In this document: piece after piece, positions 1-5,440 of the stretch
Layout: each line of letters starts with the position of its first letter
Position numbering within the stretch: position 1 is the stretch's first letter
From: B18-G4 sp039714935
GTDB lineage: Bacteria; Bacteroidota; Bacteroidia; Bacteroidales; B18-G4
Direction: 5' to 3'
Assembly (NCBI GenBank): GCA_039714935.1
Contig: JBDLIJ010000176.1
Coordinates: forward strand, 1 to 6,627
DNA length: 6,627 bases
Notes under the pieces: model-generated
What the model saw: only the letters and a program-made list of their open reading frames with translations
Database searches by the model: none
Told to the model about the DNA's origin: nothing
Translations under genes and position numbers: made by a program

Positions 1-244
1 TTAAAATACTAAAGGAATCACCGTCTTCAAGGTCAAAATTATATGCTGGTATCAGCAGTGTTCCCTGAGGGCCCAATACTTCAATGAAGCTATCCAGGAA
101 GGCATTGACATCAAATTCCTTCTCTGCTTTTCGTGCTTTAATGGCCAGCTTTAAGATGTCGGAAGTGAGCAAAAGGTGGTCTCCTTGCTGCACTTCCAGC
201 TTTTTGGCTATTTCTCGATAGGGAGTATAATTATGCTGGGCCAT
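1..244 (-). CDS. AAC(3)-family N-acyltransferase, N-terminal part (runs off the left edge)
   Basis: Translating the minus strand from ATG at 244 gives 81 codons, open to the window edge. The protein begins MAQHNYTPYREIAKKLEVQQ, followed by GDHLLLTSDILKL (about residues 21-33), a helix with FDVNAFLDSFIEVLG, and the strand GTLLIPAYNFD. This order (GD-hydrophobic-Ser/Asp, then LGxxGTLLxPxYN) is the N-terminal pattern of the aminoglycoside 3-N-acetyltransferase fold (Pfam antibiotic NAT family). That family normally has about 260-280 residues, so roughly two thirds lie outside the window and the catalytic residues cannot be seen. Homologues inside polysaccharide loci usually N-acylate an amino sugar rather than confer drug resistance, and the context here favours that role (inference). 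It is the last visible gene of the cluster, 27 nt after the GNAT stop and in the same reading frame. No Shine-Dalgarno site is visible. Confidence 0.8.
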   Translation of the reverse strand, partial: MAQHNYTPYREIAKKLEVQQGDHLLLTSDILKLAIKARKAEKEFDVNAFLDSFIEVLGPQGTLLIPAYNFDLEDGDSFSIL

Positions 245-271
245 ATGGTTATTATAAGGTTTGTTCAGGGC

Positions 272-766
272 TTATCTAAGATCATCACCCTTCTTTCTGC
301 ATTGCATCAGTTCATCATGATATCCCAGCTTATTCCAGAATCCCCTGGCCGGGAGGTTATCACTCAGCACCTGCAGTTCCACTGAATGGACATGCTGCTC
401 TGCAAACCACACTTCCAATGCCTTCACCAGGGCATTTCCTGCTCCCTGCCTCCGGCAACTTTCTTTCAGATGTATATGAGTGATCACCCCAAGCTTTTTA
501 TTTCCAAGATAATCGGGCGAAAGCCTGATACTGCCATGGGCAAAGCCTGTAACTTTATCATTAAGGAGTGAAACAAATAATACCCCAAAGCGTCCGAGTC
601 CATTTTTCATTCCCTCCATCCACTTCTGATGTCCGTCGCTGCTCAGGCCGATCACCAGGCCATGCTGCTGCATATAATCATACATATCAAGGAACAGATG
701 CTCCACATCCGTAAGTACAGGGTCGTCCCTGTCAGTGATCTCTCTTATTTTTAAGCTATCCGGCAT
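272..766 (-). CDS. GNAT-family N-acetyltransferase
   Basis: This is a 164-residue protein, a normal size for a single-domain GNAT enzyme, which transfers an acyl group from acyl-CoA to an amine. Motif A is clear: strand LGVITHIHL (92-100) is followed by the CoA pyrophosphate loop R105-R106-Q107-G108-A109-G110 and the helix NALVKALEVWF. The strand VELQVLSDN (129-137) and then ARGFWNKLGY (140-149) form the usual motif B end. The ATG at 766 lies inside the end of the carrier-protein gene, giving an 11-nt overlap (ATGCCGGATAG) that suggests translational coupling. The substrate cannot be read from the sequence. Lying between a carrier protein and an AAC(3)-type enzyme, it could transfer the carrier-bound aminoacyl group to a sugar amine, or acetylate that amino acid once attached (both inference). 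It could also be an unrelated small-molecule acetyltransferase. Confidence 0.88.
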   Translation of the reverse strand: MPDSLKIREITDRDDPVLTDVEHLFLDMYDYMQQHGLVIGLSSDGHQKWMEGMKNGLGRFGVLFVSLLNDKVTGFAHGSIRLSPDYLGNKKLGVITHIHLKESCRRQGAGNALVKALEVWFAEQHVHSVELQVLSDNLPARGFWNKLGYHDELMQCRKKGDDLR

Positions 767-1019
767 GCTGTGTATTTATGAATAGTTGTACCAGGTTTTC
801 AATTGTTGTTATATTGCGTTCACCTGCTTCTTCAAAATCAATTTCAAGATCAAACCTTTCTTCCAGAGATGCAACCAGATCAACAAAAGACATGCTGTCG
901 AGCAAGCCACTTCTCACCAGGTCGAAATCATTATTTACTTCTGCACTGCCAATATTAAATATAACAAGCTTTTCGCTTATCAATTCAAGGATAGCATCTT
1001 TGATCTCATTCTTATTCAT
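756..1019 (-). CDS. Stand-alone acyl/aminoacyl carrier protein, DltC-like
   Basis: This 87-residue acidic protein has the length of a free carrier protein. The phosphopantetheine attachment site is Ser42 in SGLLDSMSFVDLV (37-49). The GLLDSM wording resembles DltC (D-alanyl carrier) and other aminoacyl carriers more than fatty-acid ACP, whose site is usually GADSLD. A four-helix layout is plausible: a helix at 3-17, a loop, the helix after Ser42 running through ASLEERF, and a last helix TTIENLVQLFIN. A phosphopantetheinyl transferase encoded elsewhere would be needed to activate it. The gene overlaps the adenylating-enzyme gene upstream by 8 nt (ATGAATAA) and the GNAT gene downstream by 11 nt, so the three are probably co-translated. 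The placement makes it the likely dedicated acceptor of the adenylating enzyme (inference). Confidence 0.92.
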   Translation of the reverse strand: MNKNEIKDAILELISEKLVIFNIGSAEVNNDFDLVRSGLLDSMSFVDLVASLEERFDLEIDFEEAGERNITTIENLVQLFINTQHAG

Positions 1020-2568
1020 GCAGCTTTTGCTTAAGTTTATTTCTGTCTATCTTCCCATTGGCATTCAATGGCATTTCATCAACAAAGATAATCACTTCAG
1101 GGATCATGTACCAGGGCAGCTCTTCCCTGCATCGCCGGATGACTTCAGCTTGCTCCATGCTGCTGCCTGAACTCACAAATGATACGATACGAGCGGTGCC
1201 CCTGTCATCAAGTATGGAGGCAAGCAGGTCGGTACCGGTGATCTTGCGCAGTAATGTGTCTACTTCAAAGAGGTTTACCCTGTATCCTGAGATTTTTACT
1301 TCTGAATCCAGCCTCCCGAGAAAATACAGGTCACCGTCCCCATCCTTTTCTACCAGGTCGCCTGTTCTATACCACTTTTTTCCCGGATACTGTTCAAGCT
1401 CTATAAAATATTTCCCGCTTAGCGCAGTATCGTCCAGATAGCCATCGATGATCTGTGTTCCTCCAAGGCAGAGTTCTCCTTTCCCATCAACCACCTTCTT
1501 TTGATGATCGAGCAGGCAATATTCCTGTTGGGGAAAGATCTTCCCAATGCACACTATGTCATTGACACTTTTTCTGTTGCCTTCATCCCACTTATACGCT
1601 GTGATGGCAATGGTAGCTTCGGACGGCCCGTAAAGGTTTACCACCTCATGGCCATCGGTTGACTCCTGCCACTTTGATGCCACCGTGGACGGCAAGGCCT
1701 CTCCACAAAAAAAGCTTATCCTGATATTATTATAAGCACCTGCTTTGAGCAAGCGCATTTTATGCATAAGAATGGCCATGGATGGCACTGAGAACCATAC
1801 ACTGATCTCATGTTGCCTGATATAGGCCGCCATCCTGAATGCCGAATCTTCTTCAGGGATGCAAAGGCGGGCCCCTGACATCCAGCAGAGCATCATATCA
1901 TGTACACTCAGGTCGAAAGTGAGGTCAAAAGTCTGAGAGAAACGATCATCTTCAGAGAAATCCCAGGCTTCCAGCATATAATTGACGTAAGCCATCACAT
2001 TGCCATTGGATACCGGCACGCCTTTCGGGTTTCCGGTGGTGCCGGAAGTAAAAAGCAGATACGCTATATCCTCAGGGGATGCTGTGACAGCCTTTGCCAT
2101 ATTTATTTTTCCACTGCCATACTGTGTGAATTGATGATCGGGATAGCTTTCAGCCAGCAGTGCAGGATCACTTTCAGTGATAATGGTATATTTCCTGGAA
2201 GAAGAAGTTAAGATGTGCGCCAGCATCTCATCAGAGGTGCTGTCAGCCACGATGATGTCTGCCCCTGATAATTCCAGCATCTTCACATTTCGTGACGGAG
2301 GAAATTTCATATTGAGGGGCATATATGGCCGTGAGGCAAAAAGAGCAGCACATATTCCGGCATAGGTATAAAAGCTTTTACTCCCAAGTATGCCCACCGG
2401 AGATTTGATGCCCGGCATGTCAGGAATGCCATTACTGATGCCGGCTGCCGCCTGCAGCAGATCAGCATATGAATACTGTGTGTTGATACTTTGTATGGCA
2501 ATATTATCAGCATGAGCCATGAATGACTCATACAGGCCAAGTGCAAGTATTTCACCTTTCATACTCAT
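1012..2568 (-). CDS. DltA-like amino-acid adenylating enzyme (AMP-binding superfamily)
   Basis: This 518-residue protein is close to the size of DltA (about 500). It should activate a carboxylic acid with ATP and load it as a thioester on the adjacent carrier. Adenylation core motifs, numbered from ATG 2568, appear in order: P-loop LLFTSGTTGNPKG (171-183), FDLSVHD (218-224), FFCGEALPS (286-294), NLYGPSEATIA (311-321), GELCLGG (364-370), YRTGDL (400-405), GRLDSEVKISGYRVN (418-432) and NANGKIDRNKL (502-512) with catalytic Lys506. Asp219 matches the residue that binds the amino group of amino-acid substrates. Cys288 in FFCGE matches the Cys reported to govern D-alanine preference in Bacillus DltA (recalled, not checked). 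The frame stays open up to 2682, but that extension overlaps the upstream gene and does not look like the family. ATG 2568 sits 7 nt after the upstream stop; ATG 2562 is the alternative. The substrate could also be glycine or another small amino acid. Confidence 0.9.
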   Translation of the reverse strand: MSMKGEILALGLYESFMAHADNIAIQSINTQYSYADLLQAAAGISNGIPDMPGIKSPVGILGSKSFYTYAGICAALFASRPYMPLNMKFPPSRNVKMLELSGADIIVADSTSDEMLAHILTSSSRKYTIITESDPALLAESYPDHQFTQYGSGKINMAKAVTASPEDIAYLLFTSGTTGNPKGVPVSNGNVMAYVNYMLEAWDFSEDDRFSQTFDLTFDLSVHDMMLCWMSGARLCIPEEDSAFRMAAYIRQHEISVWFSVPSMAILMHKMRLLKAGAYNNIRISFFCGEALPSTVASKWQESTDGHEVVNLYGPSEATIAITAYKWDEGNRKSVNDIVCIGKIFPQQEYCLLDHQKKVVDGKGELCLGGTQIIDGYLDDTALSGKYFIELEQYPGKKWYRTGDLVEKDGDGDLYFLGRLDSEVKISGYRVNLFEVDTLLRKITGTDLLASILDDRGTARIVSFVSSGSSMEQAEVIRRCREELPWYMIPEVIIFVDEMPLNANGKIDRNKLKQKLHE

Positions 2569-2575
2569 CTCGCTA

Positions 2576-3778
2576 TCATTTATAGTATTCCTCTTCAAGC
2601 ATGATGGCATCAGCAAAGTATTTTGTTCCCCAGTTCGGGAATGCAAAGGGTTCATATTTCCCCCAGAACGGATATGACCCACTCAGCGCGCCGGCGGTAT
2701 TTGCAGATTCCTTACGCAATTTACGGTTTTGTAGAAAGATCAGGAGTGTATTCATTTTCATGGCTGTTTCTGCATAGTACTTATTCCCTGCGTAGTGTGC
2801 TATTTTCAGCCATATGATCGACATCTGGGCGCATCCCGTCAGGATCATATGCTCACTGCCTTCCCACTGGCTGTTATACCTGCCATGTAAATATCCATCC
2901 TGCTCAAACTTATCCCTGAGCACATCAGCTGCTTTTCTGGCTGCATCTATATATTTCCTTTCATCCAGGTATACACCACAATCCAGCAAGCCGTCGATGG
3001 TGTATGCAATGGTGTGAAGGATGGGCCTGTCATTGTGCTTTACGGTGTTATCACAGTCCTCAAACCAGGCATTTTCATGCTGTCGCTGATCAACGATCCA
3101 ATCCAGGTTTTTAATGGCATGCTTTCGATACTTTTCAACAGCCGTTTGCTTGTGGAGCATTAAGAGCGGATAGTCAACATAGCTGTCGTAAACCCTGGCA
3201 CGGCCCATCAAAGCATGCTTTGTCCATGTGCCTGACTCATCCTGGATCTCACACAGCCAGTCACCGGCTCTCACAGCACTGTCGACATATTTTTCATTTT
3301 GGGTCAGTTTAAACACTGCCAATAATCCCCTTATGATCTGGGCGGTATTGAATACGACTTCCGCCTTGTCTTCATTCACCCTTCCTCCCTGCCATCCACC
3401 GGAAGGTCGTTGAATGGAGATAAGCCAGTCGGCAGCATCCGTAACAATCTTATTAATATTCTTGTCGTTGTTAGCCTCAGCGTATTGTAATAAAGTAGGC
3501 AATATATACCCTGTGGTCTCCGGATATGAGGCCGACCAATTATTTATCATATGGTATGAGCCGAAGCCATCGTCAGACATTGACTGCTGTGCCTGAAGCA
3601 GCCAGTTAACCGCCCTGGCTTTGGCAAGCTTTCTCTGTCTGGGTTCAGGTGGCATCTTCCTGCAATACCTGTTGCCGCTGAGATAATACCTGTACAATTC
3701 TCTGCCCAGGTAGATGACCCTTGCAGAAACGGCAGTGAGAAAAAAATACCTGGTATATAAATATAGGCTTTTAAGCAT
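2576..3778 (-). CDS. Alpha/alpha-toroid protein with QW-like repeats (terpenoid cyclase / prenyltransferase fold), glycan-associated
   Basis: This 400-residue protein appears to be all-helical. Repeats of the form A-x2-W-L/I-x3-Q-x3-G-x-W are visible: AADWLISIQRPSGGW (115-129) and AGDWLCEIQDESGTW (171-185), with looser copies near 56-73 and 224-239. These match the QW / prenyltransferase repeat of alpha/alpha barrels, a fold also seen in C5-epimerases, lyases and unsaturated-glycan hydrolases. The squalene-cyclase DxDD acid motif is not seen, so terpene chemistry is unlikely. A conserved-looking end has SYPFWG (368-373) and PNWGTKYFADA (381-391). The N-terminal 30 residues are aromatic-rich, but I see no clear signal peptide or membrane helix. 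ATG 3778 was preferred over an in-frame TTG at 3787. The stop is 7 nt before the adenylating-enzyme start, so they are co-transcribed. Context suggests binding or modifying a uronic-acid-containing or similar polysaccharide (inference); the reaction is unknown. Confidence 0.72.
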   Translation of the reverse strand: MLKSLYLYTRYFFLTAVSARVIYLGRELYRYYLSGNRYCRKMPPEPRQRKLAKARAVNWLLQAQQSMSDDGFGSYHMINNWSASYPETTGYILPTLLQYAEANNDKNINKIVTDAADWLISIQRPSGGWQGGRVNEDKAEVVFNTAQIIRGLLAVFKLTQNEKYVDSAVRAGDWLCEIQDESGTWTKHALMGRARVYDSYVDYPLLMLHKQTAVEKYRKHAIKNLDWIVDQRQHENAWFEDCDNTVKHNDRPILHTIAYTIDGLLDCGVYLDERKYIDAARKAADVLRDKFEQDGYLHGRYNSQWEGSEHMILTGCAQMSIIWLKIAHYAGNKYYAETAMKMNTLLIFLQNRKLRKESANTAGALSGSYPFWGKYEPFAFPNWGTKYFADAIMLEEEYYK

Positions 3779-3797
3779 AGAGACCAATTAATCTCAA

Positions 3798-3805
3798 CAA
3801 AGATA
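3798..3805 (-). promoter_or_regulatory. Candidate Bacteroidota -7 promoter box (TATCTTTG) upstream of the toroid gene
   Basis: The 68-nt gap between the deacetylase-like gene and the toroid gene contains TATCTTTG on the minus strand, an exact match to the TAnnTTTG consensus. It ends 19 nt before ATG 3778, which would give a leader of roughly 12-15 nt. No good TTTG -33 element is present at the usual 19-21 nt spacing. This may therefore be a weak internal promoter for the toroid-to-AAC(3) block, or a chance match in AT-rich DNA. No convincing hairpin terminator was seen in the gap. Confidence 0.4.
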
Positions 3806-3846
3806 ATTTTTTAATAAAAGACCGTGTATTCCGGAAGTAGAATTAA

Positions 3847-5142
3847 TTATTCCAATGCCATTTTGATCATTTCTTCATATGTCCGGAGCTTCAGCTTATC
3901 GTGACTATCTATCACCAGCGACTCATTGTTCCATAAGGTTATCAAGGTGCCTCGCACCGATTTCACACGATCAATGATCTGTTTAAAGGATGTTTCCAGG
4001 TCATACCCATATTCCAGGCCTTTATCCACTATAGCGTAAGGCCAGATCTTCAGATTGGTTTCCATTTCAAGGTCAAGGTCATAAAAATAGAAGGGATCGC
4101 AGATGCCTGCCCTGAAACCAGGAGTAACGGCATAGCCCATCGAAAAATCATCTTCAACATCCATGCTCACCAGATGCCTGTATGTCCAGGGCATATCGAG
4201 CACATGAAAATGCTGGCGTGTCATCGTAACATCTTTATTCAGTACCGCAGCAAGCCTCTTGAATTCTCCGTTCAGCTTCTCAGGTGATTTAATTGAAGCA
4301 TAGGAGGTGTGTATCCCTATTTTACAGTAATCAGACAAGCCTTTTATCAGCACCTTAAAATGCCTGTTATGAACCGGAATATTCCTGTCGTTGTTGTCGT
4401 AATCTGCAAAGAGTATGAAATAAATGGTCTCCAGTCCGAATTCCTTATGCAAACCAAGCTGATCTGTATAAGTATCGAAGGGGTCAGCGTTTTTGCCTGC
4501 AACGACTTTTATTCTATCAAGGACTTCACCAAAATGACCATTGGCCAGCTTATCTCCAATGGCAGCAAATGTTCTGAAAAACCCCTTTCGCTTATACATC
4601 CAGGCAGCATTTATGTCGATGGTAGGGATGAAGTGGTAGGATTTCTCTCCCGGCTTCCATGAAGGCCACTTTTGCGTTATCTTAGCAGCAATAAGGTCAG
4701 CCCACATGTTGACAACGGGCTTATCCAAAAAGCCATTCTTCCAGGCAAAGCTTTCTTTTGCCTGAAAACGGCCATATTCATCCCGCACATATGGCAGGTA
4801 CTCCTCGTATCGTGACACCAGATAAAAGGAAGCGGCAAATGGGTCGAAATTCAATGAGGAGGCAGGCTTGCCAACAGGGAAGAAGGCGGGGATGGCCTCC
4901 CCTTCAATCATGCTCAATGCCTTGTTTCCGATTTCCTTTTCGCTCAACAGCCCCTCAGCCTGAAAAAACAAAGCATCTTCCGTATCCGGGTCTGATGAAT
5001 AATTGATCTTCGGCCCCTCATGGGAGCTGAGCTCTGCTTTATCCGTTGTAAACACAACTTCGTCCTTTAACAATCCCCCAATGATCAATTTAAAAATATA
5101 CCGTATTCGAGGACTTAATTGCGGACTGTAGATGAGGATCAT
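3847..5142 (-). CDS. Polysaccharide-deacetylase-like protein (degenerate NodB-type), Bacteroidota type
   Basis: This 431-residue protein has an N-terminal alpha/beta part (1-165) and a C-terminal part resembling the NodB / carbohydrate esterase 4 deacetylase barrel. Barrel motifs in order are FIPTIDIN (171-178), IGIHTSYAS (275-283), RQHFHVLDMPWTYRHL (309-324), GYAVTPGFRAGICDPFYFYD (336-355) and TLITLWNNESL (399-409). CE4 enzymes remove N- or O-acetyl groups using a metal held by Asp and two His. Here only Asp176 and His278 line up plainly: the usual second Asp of motif 1 is Asn178, and the second His of the HxxxH-type motif is not obvious. The protein may use altered metal ligands, or it may bind glycans without deacetylating them. 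The N-terminus MILIYSPQLSPRIRYIFKLI starts right at ATG 5142 and looks like a native start, with no signal peptide, so a cytoplasmic location is likely. It heads the cluster and is separated from the next gene by 68 nt. Confidence 0.78.
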   Translation of the reverse strand: MILIYSPQLSPRIRYIFKLIIGGLLKDEVVFTTDKAELSSHEGPKINYSSDPDTEDALFFQAEGLLSEKEIGNKALSMIEGEAIPAFFPVGKPASSLNFDPFAASFYLVSRYEEYLPYVRDEYGRFQAKESFAWKNGFLDKPVVNMWADLIAAKITQKWPSWKPGEKSYHFIPTIDINAAWMYKRKGFFRTFAAIGDKLANGHFGEVLDRIKVVAGKNADPFDTYTDQLGLHKEFGLETIYFILFADYDNNDRNIPVHNRHFKVLIKGLSDYCKIGIHTSYASIKSPEKLNGEFKRLAAVLNKDVTMTRQHFHVLDMPWTYRHLVSMDVEDDFSMGYAVTPGFRAGICDPFYFYDLDLEMETNLKIWPYAIVDKGLEYGYDLETSFKQIIDRVKSVRGTLITLWNNESLVIDSHDKLKLRTYEEMIKMALE

Positions 5143-5147
5143 GGAGG

Positions 5148-5155
5148 CAAAGATA
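5148..5155 (-). promoter_or_regulatory. Candidate -7 promoter box (TATCTTTG) directly before the deacetylase-like gene
   Basis: TATCTTTG on the minus strand matches the TAnnTTTG consensus exactly and ends only 5 nt before ATG 5142. A transcript started about 6 nt beyond the box would be leaderless or nearly so. The -33 region would fall near 5175-5180, inside the first 14-bp repeat unit, where no TTTG is found. It is the only promoter-like element between the repeats and the first gene of the cluster. Confidence 0.5.
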
Positions 5156-5170
5156 CTTTTTTACTTTTAG

Positions 5171-5212
5171 TAGTGAGTACTGAGTAGTGAGTATTGAGTA
5201 GTGAGTACTGAG
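5171..5212 (+). repeat. Left array: three 14-bp tandem repeats (TAGTGAGTAYTGAG)
   Basis: Three contiguous units, 5171-5184, 5185-5198 and 5199-5212, differ only at one C/T position, and a partial copy (TACTG) follows. The reverse complement of the unit, CTCARTACTCACTA, is the same repeat that makes up the right array, so the two arrays face each other across a 6-nt gap (5213-5218). Unit 5199-5212 can pair with 5219-5232 at about 11 of 14 positions, and the next pair outward fits at least as well, so a long imperfect hairpin is possible. Confidence 0.93.
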
Positions 5213-5218
5213 TACTGT

Positions 5219-5352
5219 CTCAATACTCATATCTCAATACTCATATCTCAATACTCATATCTCAATACTCATGTCTCAATACTCATGTCTCAATACTCAC
5301 ATCTCAATACTCATGTCTCAGTACTCATGTCTCAATACTCACATCTCAATAC
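5219..5352 (+). repeat. Right array: nine and a half 14-bp tandem repeats (CTCAATACTCAYRT type)
   Basis: Nine full units run from 5219 to 5344 in 14-bp steps, followed by 8 bases of a tenth. The core CTCAATACTCA is constant except for one A-to-G change in the eighth unit. The last three bases vary by position: TAT in units 1-3, TGT in 4-5, CAT in 6, TGT in 7-8 and CAT in 9. That pattern suggests growth by local duplication. The array is nearly free of G on this strand. There are no unique spacers, so it is a minisatellite and not a CRISPR array. An open frame across 5201-5386 is a by-product of the repeat. Confidence 0.95.
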
Positions 5353-5361
5353 CATCACCAA

Positions 5362-5377
5362 TGTTGAAGCTTCAACA
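5362..5377. promoter_or_regulatory. Perfect 16-bp palindrome, possible operator
   Basis: TGTTGAAGCTTCAACA reads the same on both strands. It lies 9 bp after the last repeat unit and about 50 bp upstream of the likely dnaX transcription start. With no loop, it is a poor RNA hairpin but a good shape for a dimeric DNA-binding protein. A run of A follows, but no gene ends here, so a terminator is unlikely. No regulator is encoded nearby to assign it to. Confidence 0.5.
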
Positions 5378-5407
5378 AAAAGATAAATTTTGCTAACTGA
5401 TTTTTAT

Positions 5408-5415
5408 TATTTTTG
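5408..5415 (+). promoter_or_regulatory. Candidate -7 promoter box (TATTTTTG) for dnaX
   Basis: TATTTTTG matches the Bacteroidota TAnnTTTG consensus and lies 25 nt before the preferred dnaX start at 5441 (13 nt before an in-frame ATG at 5429). A TTTG at 5389-5392 is a possible -33 element, but its spacing of 15 nt is shorter than the usual 19-21. The surrounding DNA is very AT-rich, so a chance match cannot be excluded. Confidence 0.45.
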
Positions 5416-5440
5416 AATTCCCAAAAAAATGTTCCCGTAT

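Noticed and set aside
778..1170. Plus-strand open frames opposite the carrier and ligase genes (778-1170, 786-1034, 1058-1441)
   Set aside because: They lie antisense to well-supported genes with clear motifs, lack recognisable domains and have compositions typical of shadow frames.
2569..2682. Longer N-terminus for the adenylating enzyme (start at 2682)
   Set aside because: The extra 38 residues overlap the end of the toroid gene by over 100 nt and have no family resemblance. The methionines at 2568 or 2562 precede the natural domain start.
5171..5352. Possible CRISPR array
   Set aside because: Units are 14 bp, directly adjacent and without unique spacers, and they occur in both orientations. 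No cas gene is present.
5362..5385. Palindrome plus A-run as an intrinsic terminator
   Set aside because: No gene ends nearby: both neighbours start and diverge from this region. The palindrome has no loop, is not GC-rich and lacks a proper T tract in either useful direction.
5201..5386. Plus-strand open frame of 61 codons through the repeats
   Set aside because: It is produced by the 14-bp repeat: the peptide repeats every 42 bp with no recognisable domain, and its only start is a GTG inside the left array. It is not a credible gene.
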